DNA of 64,000 nt from Streptomyces sp. H39-S7 (GTDB lineage: Bacteria > Actinomycetota > Actinomycetes > Streptomycetales > Streptomycetaceae). Below are positions 51,091-59,911 of this stretch, one piece after another. The stretch lies in the NCBI RefSeq assembly GCF_027158205.1, contig NZ_JAPVLU010000004.1:86868-150867 (forward strand), given 5' to 3'. The notes under the pieces were generated by a model. That model searched no databases, was not told the DNA's origin, and was given only the letters and a program-made list of their open reading frames with translations. A program made the position numbers and the translations under genes. Positions within the stretch are counted from its first letter, which is position 1; each line of letters starts with the position of its first letter.

Positions 51091-52217
51091 GTACGGAGCC
51101 GGGCGGGCCCGAGGAGGCCCGGACCTCGCGCGCGGTGCGCAGTGGCATCCGCTTCGACCACGTCAGCGTCCGGTACGGGGACCTGACGGTGCTCGACGCG
51201 CTCGACCTCACCGTCGAGCCGGGCGAGGTCCTCGCCCTCCTCGGCCCGTCCGGCTCCGGCAAGACCACCGCGCTGCGGGCGGTCGCCGGCTTCGTGCGGC
51301 CGTCCGGCGGCCGGGTGCTGATCGGCGGGCAGGACGTCACCGGCCTGCCGCCGCACCGGCGCGGCATCGGGATGGTCGTCCAGCAGTACGCCCTCTTCCC
51401 GCACCTGCGCGTCGACCAGAACGTCGCCTTCGGTCTCCGGGCGCAGCGTCATCCACGGGCCGCGATACCCGGCCGGGTCGCCGAGGCGCTGGAGATGACG
51501 GGGATGGCCGAGTACGCCAGGCGCTATCCGCGTGAGCTGTCCGGCGGCCAGCAGCAGCGCGTCGCGATCGCCCGCGCGCTCGCCGTCCGCCCCGGCGTCC
51601 TGCTGCTCGACGAGCCGCTGTCCGCGCTCGACGCGCGGCTGCGCTCGGGCATGCTCGCCGAACTGGCGCGGCTGCACCGCGAACTGCCCGACGTGTCGAT
51701 CCTGTACGTCACCCACGACCAGATCGAAGCGCTCACCCTCGCCGACCGCATCGCGGTCATGGACCGGGCGCGGCTCCAGGACTGCGGCACCCCGCAGGAC
51801 CTCTACCGCCGTCCGCGCACCGAGTTCACCGCCTCCTTCGTCGGCAGCGCGAACCTGCTGCCGGTCCGCGTCGGGAAGGAGGGCGCGCTGCACCTCGGTG
51901 ACGCGGTGCTGCGCGCCGCCGAGCTGCCGAACGGCGCCGTCACCGGGGCCGAGGCCACGATGTGCGTCCGCCCGCACGCGCTGCGGCTGGCGGCGGCGGA
52001 CACCAGCGGCGCCAACACGCTCCGCGGCACGGTGACGGGCGTGCAGTGGCGGGGTTCGACCCACCGCCTCCTGGTCACCTCCCACGGACAGGAGCTCCGG
52101 GCCGACGTGGGCGATCTCCGCAAGCCACCCGAGGCCGGCATGGAAGTCACTCTCGCCTTCGACGCCGAGGACACCGTGCTGCTGCCCGCAGGTGTAGGGA
52201 GCCCGGCCCGTGACTGA
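51087..52217 (+). CDS. Phosphonate ABC transporter ATP-binding protein (PhnT-like)
   Basis: This 376 aa ATPase of the spermidine/iron/2-aminoethylphosphonate import group has Walker A GPSGSGKTT, signature LSGGQQQRVAIARALAVRPG, Walker B LLLDEPLSALD and switch His in YVTHD, plus a C-terminal TOBE domain from about residue 270. Its start overlaps the hydrolase stop, and its end overlaps the first permease by eight bases. It should drive uptake of 2-aminoethylphosphonate or a relative. Confidence 0.9.
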   Translation: MSTEPGGPEEARTSRAVRSGIRFDHVSVRYGDLTVLDALDLTVEPGEVLALLGPSGSGKTTALRAVAGFVRPSGGRVLIGGQDVTGLPPHRRGIGMVVQQYALFPHLRVDQNVAFGLRAQRHPRAAIPGRVAEALEMTGMAEYARRYPRELSGGQQQRVAIARALAVRPGVLLLDEPLSALDARLRSGMLAELARLHRELPDVSILYVTHDQIEALTLADRIAVMDRARLQDCGTPQDLYRRPRTEFTASFVGSANLLPVRVGKEGALHLGDAVLRAAELPNGAVTGAEATMCVRPHALRLAAADTSGANTLRGTVTGVQWRGSTHRLLVTSHGQELRADVGDLRKPPEAGMEVTLAFDAEDTVLLPAGVGSPARD

Positions 52218-53100
52218 CATGACGATGGAGACGGCGCGGGAGGGGGCCGGACGGCAGCACACGACCCGCCGGCTCTGGGCGCTGCCGCCGGTAGCAGCCC
52301 TCGGGCTGACGTTCCTCTACCCGCTCGCCCTCGTCGTCCAGCAGTCGTTCACCCCGGAAGCGGGCGGCGGCCACGACCTGGCCGGATACCGCGAGGTGTT
52401 CGCCTCGGCGGGCTTCCGCGAGGCACTGTGGACGACGGTGTGGATCGCGGTCGGCTCCACCGCCGGCTGCCTGGTCCTGGGCTTCGCGCTGGCGCTGGTG
52501 ATCGCCTTCGTACCGTTCCCCGGCGGCAAGGCGCTCAGCCGGTTCATCGACGTCTTCCTCGCCTTCCCGTCCTTCCTGATCACCCTCGCGCTGCTCTTCG
52601 TCTACGGCACGGCCGGCATGGCGAACGGCCTGTGGACGGACGTGACGGGCGCGGGAAGCGGCCCCGTCGACTTCCTGCACACGCCGTGGGGCGTGCTGCT
52701 CGCGGAGATCACGTACTTCACGCCGTTCGTGATGCGTCCGCTGCTCGCCGCGTTCTCGCAGGTGGACACCGCGCAGATCGAGGTCGCGTCCTCGCTGGGC
52801 GCGAAGGCGCCGCGGATCGTGAGGCAGGTGATCCTGCCGGAGGCGCTGCCGTCGCTCGCGGCGGGCGGCAGCCTCGTGCTGGTGATGTGCCTGAACGAGT
52901 TCGGCATCGTGCTCTTCACCGGAGCGAAGGACGTCACCACGCTGCCGATACTCGTCTACAGCAAGGCGATCCTGGAGTCGGACTACACCGGCGCCTGTGT
53001 CGTCGCGGTCGTGAACATCGTCCTGTCGGTCGCTCTCTACGGGCTGTACCGCGTCGTCGTCGCCACAACAGCCGCCGGAGGCCGTCGTGCTGGTGCATAG
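52210..53100 (+). CDS. Phosphonate ABC transporter permease 1
   Basis: This 296 aa permease from a GTG start has about six helices and the EAA loop VASSLGAKAPRIVRQVILPE. It overlaps both neighbours (8 and 14 bases), so the importer genes are tightly coupled. It is of the PhnU-like, spermidine-permease-related type. Confidence 0.88.
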   Translation: MTDMTMETAREGAGRQHTTRRLWALPPVAALGLTFLYPLALVVQQSFTPEAGGGHDLAGYREVFASAGFREALWTTVWIAVGSTAGCLVLGFALALVIAFVPFPGGKALSRFIDVFLAFPSFLITLALLFVYGTAGMANGLWTDVTGAGSGPVDFLHTPWGVLLAEITYFTPFVMRPLLAAFSQVDTAQIEVASSLGAKAPRIVRQVILPEALPSLAAGGSLVLVMCLNEFGIVLFTGAKDVTTLPILVYSKAILESDYTGACVVAVVNIVLSVALYGLYRVVVATTAAGGRRAGA

Positions 53101-53884
53101 CCGCAGCGGCCGCCGGGCCGTGTGGGCCGTCTTCCTCGTCCTGTTCCTGCCCCTGTTCGCGCTGCCGTTCGCGGTGATCGCGCTCGCGTCCTTCGCGACG
53201 CACTGGAGCGGGGCCCTGCCCTCCGGCCCGACGCTCACGCACTACCGGGACATCACCCGCGGCGAGTCGCTGGACGCGCTCACCACCAGTCTGGTCACCG
53301 CGTTCGCCGCGAGCGTGCTCGCACTGGCCGTCGGCGGCTGGGCGGCGCTGGCCGCCGACGCGCTGCGCGGCAGCTGGGGCAGGCTGCTGGACGCGCTGTT
53401 CATGCTGCCGGTGGCGGTGCCGTCGGTGGTGGTCGGGCTGTCCCTGCTGGTGGCGTTCTCGAAGCCGCCGCTGCTGCTCAACGGCACCCGCGGCATCGTC
53501 GTCCTGGCCCATGCGGTGCTGGTCACGGCCTTCGCCTACCAGTCCGTCAGCGCGGCCGTGGCCCGGCTCGACCCCGCCTACGAGCAGAGCGCGGCGAGCC
53601 TGGGCGCGCGTCCCGCGTATGTGCTGTGGCGGGTGAAGGTGCCGCTGCTGCTGCCGTCCCTCACGGCGGCCGCCGGCCTGTGCTTCGCCCTGTCCATGGG
53701 TGAGCTGAGCGCCACGATGATGCTCTACCCGCCCGACTGGCTCCCGCTGCCGGTCAAGATCTTCGGCGCCACCGACCGGGGCTCGCTCTTCTCCGGAGCC
53801 GCCCTCGCCGTGGTGCTGATGGTGACGACGCTCGTCGTCCTGCTCGGCGTGAGCCGGATCCGCACCCGGGCCGCCTACCGCTGA
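53087..53884 (+). CDS. Phosphonate ABC transporter permease 2
   Basis: This 265 aa permease from a GTG start overlaps the previous gene by 14 bases. It has about six helices and the EAA loop QSAASLGARPAYVLWRVKVP. It is the PhnV-like partner of permease 1. The binding-protein gene follows after 64 bases with its own GGAG ribosome binding site. Confidence 0.88.
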   Translation: MLVHSRSGRRAVWAVFLVLFLPLFALPFAVIALASFATHWSGALPSGPTLTHYRDITRGESLDALTTSLVTAFAASVLALAVGGWAALAADALRGSWGRLLDALFMLPVAVPSVVVGLSLLVAFSKPPLLLNGTRGIVVLAHAVLVTAFAYQSVSAAVARLDPAYEQSAASLGARPAYVLWRVKVPLLLPSLTAAAGLCFALSMGELSATMMLYPPDWLPLPVKIFGATDRGSLFSGAALAVVLMVTTLVVLLGVSRIRTRAAYR

Positions 53885-53948
53885 CGTACCGCTGACCTCA
53901 CGCACCACCCTTCTCGATTCCGTCACCCAGCAAGGAGATCGATCCGCC

Positions 53949-55019
53949 ATGCCCGCACACAGCCGCAAGCCGCTCGCCGCCGTCGCCGTCGCCGGCGCCC
54001 TCGTCCTCGCCGGTTCGCTCACCGCCTGCGGCGGCACCTCCGCCGCGAGCGACGCCAAGGAGATCACCGTCTACAGCGCCGACGGCCTCAAGGCCGACGA
54101 CGGCTCCGGCTTCTACGACAAGGTCTTCAAGGACTTCACCGCCAAAACCGGCATCAAGGTGAAGTACGTCGAGGGCGGCTCCGGCGAGATGGTGCAGCGC
54201 CTGGCCCGCGAGAAGTCCAACACCCAGGCCGACGTCGTCGTCACCCTGCCGCCGTTCATCCAGCAGGCCGACGGCAAGGGCCTGCTGGACACGTACAAGC
54301 CCGCCGGCTCCGACCAGGTCGCCGCCGCCGACAAGGACGCGGCGGGCAGGTGGACCTCGGTCGTCAACAACTACTTCTGCTTCATCTACAACACCAAGGA
54401 GCTGAAGCAGGCCCCCAGGACCTGGGACGACCTGCTGGACCCGAAGTACCAGGGCAAGCTGCAGTACTCCACGCCGGGCGTCGCCGGTGACGGCACGGCC
54501 GTCGTCATCAAGGCGGTCCACGACTTCGGCGGCCTGGAGCCGGCGATGGCGTACCTGAAGAAGCTGCAGACCAACAACGTCGGGCCGTCGAAGTCGACGG
54601 GCGCGCTCGCACCCAAGGTCGACAAGGGCGAACTGGTCGTCGCCAACGGCGATGTGCAGATGAACTTCGCCGACATGAGGACCATGCCGAACCAGGGCAT
54701 CTTCTTCCCCGCCGCGAACGCCACCGGCAAGCCGACGACCTTCGCGCTCCCGTACGCGGCAGGCCTGGTCAAGGACGCCCCGCACGCGGAGAACGGCAAG
54801 AAACTGCTGGACTTCCTGCTCACCCCCGAGGTGCAGCGCGAGGTGTCCTCGGTCGGCGGCGGCTTCCCGGCCCGTGCCGACGTGACGGTGACGGACGCGA
54901 ACGCGGCGAAGCTGAAGGCGGTCATGTCGGGCGTCGAGATCTTCACGCCCGACTGGGCCAAGGTGAACGCCGAGCTGACGTCGTACGTCGACGCCTGGAA
55001 GAAGGCGACCGGCAGCTGA
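53949..55019 (+). CDS. Phosphonate ABC transporter substrate-binding lipoprotein (PhnS-like)
   Basis: This 356 aa protein has a signal peptide ending in the lipobox LTAC, so it is anchored outside the membrane. The fold is that of iron(III)/2-aminoethylphosphonate binding proteins: EITVYSADGLKADDGSGFYD, TWDDLLDPKYQGKLQYSTPG and a C-terminal LLDFLLTPEVQREV. Together with the FAD oxidoreductase and phosphonatase it completes an uptake-and-cleavage unit. A hairpin at 55035-55061 terminates the operon. Confidence 0.9.
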   Translation: MPAHSRKPLAAVAVAGALVLAGSLTACGGTSAASDAKEITVYSADGLKADDGSGFYDKVFKDFTAKTGIKVKYVEGGSGEMVQRLAREKSNTQADVVVTLPPFIQQADGKGLLDTYKPAGSDQVAAADKDAAGRWTSVVNNYFCFIYNTKELKQAPRTWDDLLDPKYQGKLQYSTPGVAGDGTAVVIKAVHDFGGLEPAMAYLKKLQTNNVGPSKSTGALAPKVDKGELVVANGDVQMNFADMRTMPNQGIFFPAANATGKPTTFALPYAAGLVKDAPHAENGKKLLDFLLTPEVQREVSSVGGGFPARADVTVTDANAAKLKAVMSGVEIFTPDWAKVNAELTSYVDAWKKATGS

Positions 55020-55034
55020 TCAGCGGCTGAGACG

Positions 55035-55061
55035 GCCGGGGCGTACGCCGTGCGCCCCGGC
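55035..55061 (+). terminator. Terminator of the phosphonate operon
   Basis: Perfect nine-base arms (55035-55043 and 55053-55061) with a nine-base loop lie 16 bases past the stop. Confidence 0.7.
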
Positions 55062-55106
55062 TAGGCTGAGCAGCGCAGCTGTACACCAGGACAGGAGACC
55101 ACACCC

Positions 55107-55886
55107 GTGTCGACTCGCAAGCCGATCGAATCCTGGCTCACCGACATGGACGGGGTGCTGATCCACGAGGGCACGCCGATCCCCGGCGCCGACGCCTTCA
55201 TCAAACGGCTGCGGGATTCCGGCAAGCCGTTCCTGGTGCTGACCAACAACTCCATCTACACCGCCCGTGACCTGCACGCCAGGCTGTCGCGGATGGGTCT
55301 CGACGTGCCCGTCGAGAACATCTGGACCTCGGCACTGGCCACCGCGAAGTTCCTCGACGACCAGCGTCCCGGCGGTACGGCGTACGCGATCGGCGAGGCC
55401 GGTCTGACGACCGCGCTGCACGACGTCGGCTACATCCTCACCGACTCCGAGCCCGACTACGTGGTGCTGGGCGAGACCCGCACCTACAGCTTCGAGGCGC
55501 TCACCAAGGCGATCCGGCTCATCAACGGCGGTGCGCGCTTCATCTGCACCAACCCCGACGAGACCGGCCCGTCGGCGGAGGGCCCGCTGCCCGCCACCGG
55601 ATCGGTGGCCGCCCTGATCACCAAGGCCACCGGCAAGGACCCGTACTTCGTCGGCAAGCCGAACCCGCTGATGATGCGCGCCGGGCTGAACGCGATCGGC
55701 GTGCACTCCGAGACCAGCGCGATGATCGGCGACCGGATGGACACCGACATCCTCGCCGGGCTGGAGTCGGGCATGGAGACCTTCCTGGTGCTGACCGGCC
55801 TGACGTCGAAGGCCGACATCGACAAGTACCCGTTCCGGCCGTCCCGGGTCGTGGACTCGATCGCGGACCTCGTCGACGAGATCTGA
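55107..55886 (+). CDS. HAD-IIA family phosphatase, NagD-like
   Basis: This is a 259 aa protein from GTG 55107 with GGAG upstream. The HAD nucleophile is Asp in LTDMDGVLIHEG, motif II is VLTNNSIYTARD, and the magnesium motif is MIGDRMDTDILAGLESGMET. NagD-type enzymes dephosphorylate nucleotides or sugar phosphates. The substrate here is unknown. It stands alone between terminated units. Confidence 0.9.
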   Translation: MSTRKPIESWLTDMDGVLIHEGTPIPGADAFIKRLRDSGKPFLVLTNNSIYTARDLHARLSRMGLDVPVENIWTSALATAKFLDDQRPGGTAYAIGEAGLTTALHDVGYILTDSEPDYVVLGETRTYSFEALTKAIRLINGGARFICTNPDETGPSAEGPLPATGSVAALITKATGKDPYFVGKPNPLMMRAGLNAIGVHSETSAMIGDRMDTDILAGLESGMETFLVLTGLTSKADIDKYPFRPSRVVDSIADLVDEI

Positions 55887-56031
55887 GCCTTCACACCGTG
55901 CGGCACCGTGCGTGACCGACACCCCCTGATGGCGTAACCAAACGTCCCCTGAGGTGCGGCGGAACCCCCGTGGATGGAGGTTCGAAGCACCGGGTCCGCT
56001 GGCCGTACCCGGCCGAGCGGAGGTTTCCCCG

Positions 56032-56628
56032 ATGCGAGATATCCGACGACCGGCGGCTGCCGGTGCGGCCGTCCTGTTCATGCTCAGTGGCGCTGTCCCG
56101 GCATTCGCCGACCAGAGTTCGGCGACGGCTTCGGGGACGGTGACCGTCACCCCAGGCAAGACCTGGGCGGGCGCGGTCATCACGCTGCAGGTGAAAAGCG
56201 CGTGCCGTTCGGCGAACCGGGCCAAGGCGAGTGCCGAGGTCTTCGTGAGTTCGGTGACACTGGCGCCGCCGGTCGACGGGCAGGACGGGCTGGTCAGTGA
56301 CGCGTCCATCCGCTCCGACGCGGTGGCGGGCACCTACGCCGTCTCGGTCGAGTGCGACGGCAAGACCCACGCCGCCGAGGGCAGCGTGGTCGTCATCAAC
56401 AGCGTCAGCCCGGTCAGCCCCGTCGAGCCGGTCAAACCCGTCAAGCCCGTGAAGCCCGAGCCGCTCTGGCCGACGGCCCCGGTCCCGGCCGGCGGCGGTG
56501 GAACCGCGCAACTGGCCGCGGGTCCGGCGGAGGCAGGCCCCGGCACCGACTCGGTGCTGGCGATCGGCGGCGCGGCAGCGGCGGCGTTCGCGGCCGTGGC
56601 GGTGTACCGCCGACGCCGCGACGGTTAG
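56032..56628 (+). CDS. Secreted surface protein with C-terminal membrane anchor, sortase-linked
   Basis: This is a 198 aa protein from ATG 56032 with GGAGG eight bases upstream. A signal peptide ends near AFADQ. One extracellular domain has two Cys (SACRSANRAK and VECDGK). A Pro/Val/Lys repeat (VEPVKPVKPVKPEP) forms a wall-spanning stalk. The C-terminus reads SVLAIGGAAAAAFAAVAVYR and then RRR, the layout of a sortase substrate, but LAIGG replaces LAxTG. The class F sortase begins six bases later, so the two are probably functionally linked. Confidence 0.8.
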   Translation: MRDIRRPAAAGAAVLFMLSGAVPAFADQSSATASGTVTVTPGKTWAGAVITLQVKSACRSANRAKASAEVFVSSVTLAPPVDGQDGLVSDASIRSDAVAGTYAVSVECDGKTHAAEGSVVVINSVSPVSPVEPVKPVKPVKPEPLWPTAPVPAGGGGTAQLAAGPAEAGPGTDSVLAIGGAAAAAFAAVAVYRRRRDG

Positions 56629-56634
56629 GCCGCG

Positions 56635-57285
56635 GTGCCGGAAGAGGAAGGCACCGCCGTCGGCGGCCGCACCTGGGCCGCGGTCGCGATGGGGCTGGTG
56701 CTCTTCGCCGCCTGGCTGCTCGGCAACCCCGGTGACGGGGCGGACCCGGCCGGTTCCGGCGGGCAGCCGGCGGCCGGGTCCGCCGAACGGCCGCCGGAGG
56801 TCTACGCCCCGCACACCCCGCTGTCGGACTCCAAACCGCTGCGGGTGGACATCGCCTCGATCGGGCTGCACGCCCCCATCGTCGAGCGGGGCCTGCTCAA
56901 CGGCTCGGTGGACCCGCCGCCGTACAGCACGCCGGACGTCGCGGGCTGGTTCCGCGGCGGTCCGGCGCCGGGCGCGGCGGGCGCCGCCCTGCTCGTCGGC
57001 CACGTCGACACCGCGACCAGACCCGCGGTCTTCTACGGTCTGAGCTCGGTGACGCCGGGCGCGGAGGTGGAGATCGAGCGGGCGGACGGCTCCGTCGCCG
57101 AGTTCACGGTCGAAGGGGTCGAGGTCGTCGACAAGGACCACTTCTCCGCCGACCGGGTCTACGGGGCGGGCACCCGGCCGGAGCTGCGGCTGATCACCTG
57201 CGGTGGCATGTTCGACCCGGAGAAGCGCGCGTACTCGGCGAACGTCGTCGTCTTCGCGGCGCTGACCGGCTCACACCAGGACTGA
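56635..57285 (+). CDS. Class F sortase
   Basis: This is a 216 aa protein from GTG 56635. One N-terminal helix (WAAVAMGLVLFAAWLLG) precedes a sortase domain with catalytic His in LLVGHVDTATRPAVFYGL and Cys in LRLITCGGMFDPEKRAY, with the following Arg. The TCGG form is typical of class F, a group largely restricted to actinobacteria and poorly characterised. It sits in one operon with the surface protein before it. A strong bidirectional hairpin follows. Confidence 0.92.
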   Translation: MPEEEGTAVGGRTWAAVAMGLVLFAAWLLGNPGDGADPAGSGGQPAAGSAERPPEVYAPHTPLSDSKPLRVDIASIGLHAPIVERGLLNGSVDPPPYSTPDVAGWFRGGPAPGAAGAALLVGHVDTATRPAVFYGLSSVTPGAEVEIERADGSVAEFTVEGVEVVDKDHFSADRVYGAGTRPELRLITCGGMFDPEKRAYSANVVVFAALTGSHQD

Positions 57286-57319
57286 CCGGCACCGCGCGTA
57301 TTCCTCCCGCCTGTTCGGC

Positions 57320-57361
57320 GCCCGGCCGGCAACCCGCTCCCCCCGGAGCAGCCGGCCGGGC
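57320..57361. terminator. Bidirectional terminator between sortase F and the ATP-binding protein genes
   Basis: Perfect 11-base arms (57320-57330 and 57351-57361) enclose a smaller GCTCC/GGAGC stem. It lies between convergent genes. Confidence 0.75.
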
Positions 57362-57366
57362 GCACC

Positions 57367-57927
57367 TCACCCCCGGGCGCCTGGACTGCGGGAGTGGTCC
57401 GGCGCGGCCGGGGGTGGTTGGGGGAGCCCTGCGGCGGAGTCGCCGGCGGTCTCGGTCGCGGCGTCGGGGAGCAGAGCGCGGAAACGGATCAGAACCGCTC
57501 CGTCGGTGGCGTGGTGCACCTGGACGCCGTCGATGTGCGCCCCGTTCCCGGCGGGGTCGGCGAGCTGCTGGCACAGGGCGGTCGCGGCGTACGAGTGCGG
57601 TGGGGCGGGCGGGACGGCGAGCGGTTTGTCGTAGCCGTAGTCGGTCACCGAGACCGTGCACCGTGTCCCGTCCACCCCCAGGGTCACGCGGTACCGGTGT
57701 GCGAACCCGTGGTCGACGACATAGCCGCACGCCAGGGTGACGGCATCCGCCAGTCGCGCGCTGACCTCGCCGTACGGCCCCAGGGTGTCGAGTGCGGCGC
57801 ACGTCATCCTGGCGGCCAGGTCGTCGCTGCCCGGGGCGCGGTGCAGCGAGAACGTCCAGGAGAGATCGAGAGTCGATCGCCGCGGGTCGGAGAGGGGGAG
57901 TCGCGAGATCGCCGCAAGCTTCGCCAT
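57367..57927 (-). CDS. RsbW/SpoIIAB-like ATP-binding protein
   Basis: This is a 186 aa protein from ATG 57927 (an earlier in-frame ATG exists). The histidine-kinase-like ATPase fold is suggested by DAVTLACGYVVDHGFAHRYR (N-box region) and VSVTDYGYDKPLAVPP (a divergent G1 box), followed by a Pro/Ala tail. Streptomyces carries many such anti-sigma-factor kinases. It lies downstream of a SpoIIE phosphatase gene on the same strand, 203 bases away; the pair may belong to one partner-switching system. Confidence 0.7.
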   Translation of the reverse strand: MAKLAAISRLPLSDPRRSTLDLSWTFSLHRAPGSDDLAARMTCAALDTLGPYGEVSARLADAVTLACGYVVDHGFAHRYRVTLGVDGTRCTVSVTDYGYDKPLAVPPAPPHSYAATALCQQLADPAGNGAHIDGVQVHHATDGAVLIRFRALLPDAATETAGDSAAGLPQPPPAAPDHSRSPGARG

Positions 57928-58130
57928 GACGCCGGTCCACGTCCTGCAGATTCGGAGGCGCTCGAGCCCGGCTGGGCTCCGCCTGGAGCGGACCGAGGTC
58001 CTGGGGCCGCGTAGTAACCCTAGAACAGGCGAACGCCCCGCCGCTAGGGCATCTTGACGAGACGTCATTGCGTGAATACTCAGTGCGATGCTTCCAGCCA
58101 CGCCCGGGGTGACGCCCGCGGGGTGCCTCG

Positions 58131-59264
58131 TCAGCCCGGCGGTGCCGGGGGTGCCGGGGGACGGGCGGGCGCGAGCAGCAGCAGGACGACGTCGTCGCCG
58201 AGGGAGCCGCCCGCGTGGCGCAGCAGGTCGGCGTAGACGCGCTCGACGGCCGCCTCCAGGTCCTGGGCCAGTCCGGCCACCAGCGGCCCGACCCGGTCGG
58301 CGAGGGGGTAGAAGGAGCCGTCCTCCGGGCTGCGGGCCTCGATCACCCCGTCCGTGCAGAGGACGAGCACGTCCTCGCCGGTGAGCTGGGCCCGCCAGGG
58401 CACGGGCGCGCCCCTGACGAGCCGGCCGAGGCCCAGCGGCACCCAGGGGTCCGGCGGGTTCAGCGTCGTCACCGTTCCGTCGGCGGTGACGCGCAGCGGC
58501 GCCACATGGCCGTAGTGCAGCAGTTCGACGGAGCCGGAGCCGTCGAACTCCGCGAAGAGGGCGGTGGTGAACTCGTCGGAGACGACATGGCGCTGGACGC
58601 TCGCCTCGACGCGCTGCGCGACGCAGGTCAGTCCGCCCTCGTCGTACGCGGCCTCGCGGAACGCGCCGAGCACGACCGCCGACGTCTGGACGGCGTCCAG
58701 GCCCTTGCCGCGGACGTCGCCGATGAGCGCGCGCACGCCGTGCGGGGTGTCCAGGACGGAGTACAGGTCGCCGCCGATCTGGGCCGCGTCCGCCGCGGAG
58801 ACGTACCGGACGGCGAGCCGGACCTCACCGACCCGGTTGCCGGGGGGCCGCAGCAGGGCGCGCTGGGCGGCCTCGGCGACCGAGGTGATCGCGGTGAAGG
58901 CCCGCAGTCCGGTCTCGCGCCGCCAGGCGATGTAGGCGCTGAACAGGCTGACCACGAGGTAGGTGGCGAACTGGCCGCTGAGCAGGACCCAGTCGTGGAC
59001 CCGGTCGACCCCGTTGTACGGCGCGAGCGCCACCTGTGAGGCGAGGCCGAGGGCGGCGATGAGCAGGGTGCGCCACCAGGTCGTCGTGATGGACGCCAGC
59101 GCCGGGGCCACGACCATGCCGGGCCCGATGTAGTGGTCCCGGCCGGCCGACAGGTCCGCCACGGAGACGATGACGATGGCCAGCAGGGGCAGCCCCATGC
59201 CCTGGCGGGTCAGGACACTGTCCTCCAGGGACCGCAGCGCGCCGACGATCCGAGCATTTGTCAC
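58131..59264 (-). CDS. Membrane-bound PP2C-type (SpoIIE) phosphatase
   Basis: This 377 aa protein has about four to five N-terminal membrane helices (residues 20-115), then a SpoIIE/PP2C domain: AADAAQIGGDLYSVLDTPHG, VRALIGDVRGKGLDAVQTSA, VLVLCTDGVIEARSPEDGSF and a final SLGDDVVLLLLA. The conserved aspartates for two metals are present. Such phosphatases dephosphorylate anti-anti-sigma factors. No sensor domain beyond the membrane part is visible. Confidence 0.92.
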   Translation of the reverse strand: MTNARIVGALRSLEDSVLTRQGMGLPLLAIVIVSVADLSAGRDHYIGPGMVVAPALASITTTWWRTLLIAALGLASQVALAPYNGVDRVHDWVLLSGQFATYLVVSLFSAYIAWRRETGLRAFTAITSVAEAAQRALLRPPGNRVGEVRLAVRYVSAADAAQIGGDLYSVLDTPHGVRALIGDVRGKGLDAVQTSAVVLGAFREAAYDEGGLTCVAQRVEASVQRHVVSDEFTTALFAEFDGSGSVELLHYGHVAPLRVTADGTVTTLNPPDPWVPLGLGRLVRGAPVPWRAQLTGEDVLVLCTDGVIEARSPEDGSFYPLADRVGPLVAGLAQDLEAAVERVYADLLRHAGGSLGDDVVLLLLAPARPPAPPAPPG

Positions 59265-59288
59265 ATTTCGAACCTACCGGTGTTGGGC

Positions 59289-59645
59289 TCAGTCGGGGCC
59301 GGGCCGCGTCAGGTGGTCGTCCAGTTCGTCGAGGACCAGCTGGTCGGAGCGGACCTGGCCGGTGCGGTACGCGGCGCGCCCCACCAGGTGCGCCGCCACC
59401 GGAACGGTCATCAGTTGGAACGTCCCGATCAGCACCAGGGTGCCCAGGTCCACCCACGACCGCAGCCGCAGCGCGACCCCCAGCAGGACCAGCAGCAGCC
59501 CCAGGACCTGCGGTTTGGTCGCCGCGTGCATCCGGGTGAGGGTGTCGGGCAACCGCAGCAGCCCGATGCCGGCGACGAAGCAGAGCGCGGCGCCGAGCAG
59601 CAGGCAGACCGCCGCGGCCCAGTCGCACACGGCACCCCAGCTCAC
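59289..59645 (-). CDS. mrpG: Monovalent cation/H+ antiporter subunit G
   Basis: This is a 118 aa protein from GTG 59645, overlapping the stop of mrpF (GTGA). Three hydrophobic helices carry CFVAGIGLLRLPDTLTRMHA, the MnhG/PhaG signature, and the tail is charged. It is the last gene of the E-F-G block. In complete Mrp systems this subunit is needed for assembly. Confidence 0.92.
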   Translation of the reverse strand: MSWGAVCDWAAAVCLLLGAALCFVAGIGLLRLPDTLTRMHAATKPQVLGLLLVLLGVALRLRSWVDLGTLVLIGTFQLMTVPVAAHLVGRAAYRTGQVRSDQLVLDELDDHLTRPGPD

Positions 59646-59911
59646 GACGCCTCCTCGTCCCGGAAGGCGATGAAGCGGGCGATGGCGACCGAGCCGGTGA
59701 AGCCGAGGAAGGCCAGCACGAGCAGGACCGGGAGCGAGTACGGGGTGCGGTCGGCCGCCGCCTGCGCGCCGAGGCCCGCGACGATGACGGCCAGCAGCGC
59801 GTCGACCGCCACCGCCCGGTCGAGCATCGACGGCCCGCGCACCAGCCGGACGAAGACCATCACCCCGGCCGCGATCAGCAGGCCGAGGACGGCCGCGGTG
59901 ACCCATTTCAC
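59642..59911 (-). CDS. mrpF: Monovalent cation/H+ antiporter subunit F
   Basis: This is an 89 aa protein from GTG 59911 with three helices. The segment VRLVRGPSMLDRAVAVDALL is the conserved MnhF/PhaF motif. Its start overlaps the stop of mrpE and its stop overlaps the start of mrpG, so all three are translated together. Confidence 0.93.
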   Translation of the reverse strand: MKWVTAAVLGLLIAAGVMVFVRLVRGPSMLDRAVAVDALLAVIVAGLGAQAAADRTPYSLPVLLVLAFLGFTGSVAIARFIAFRDEEAS

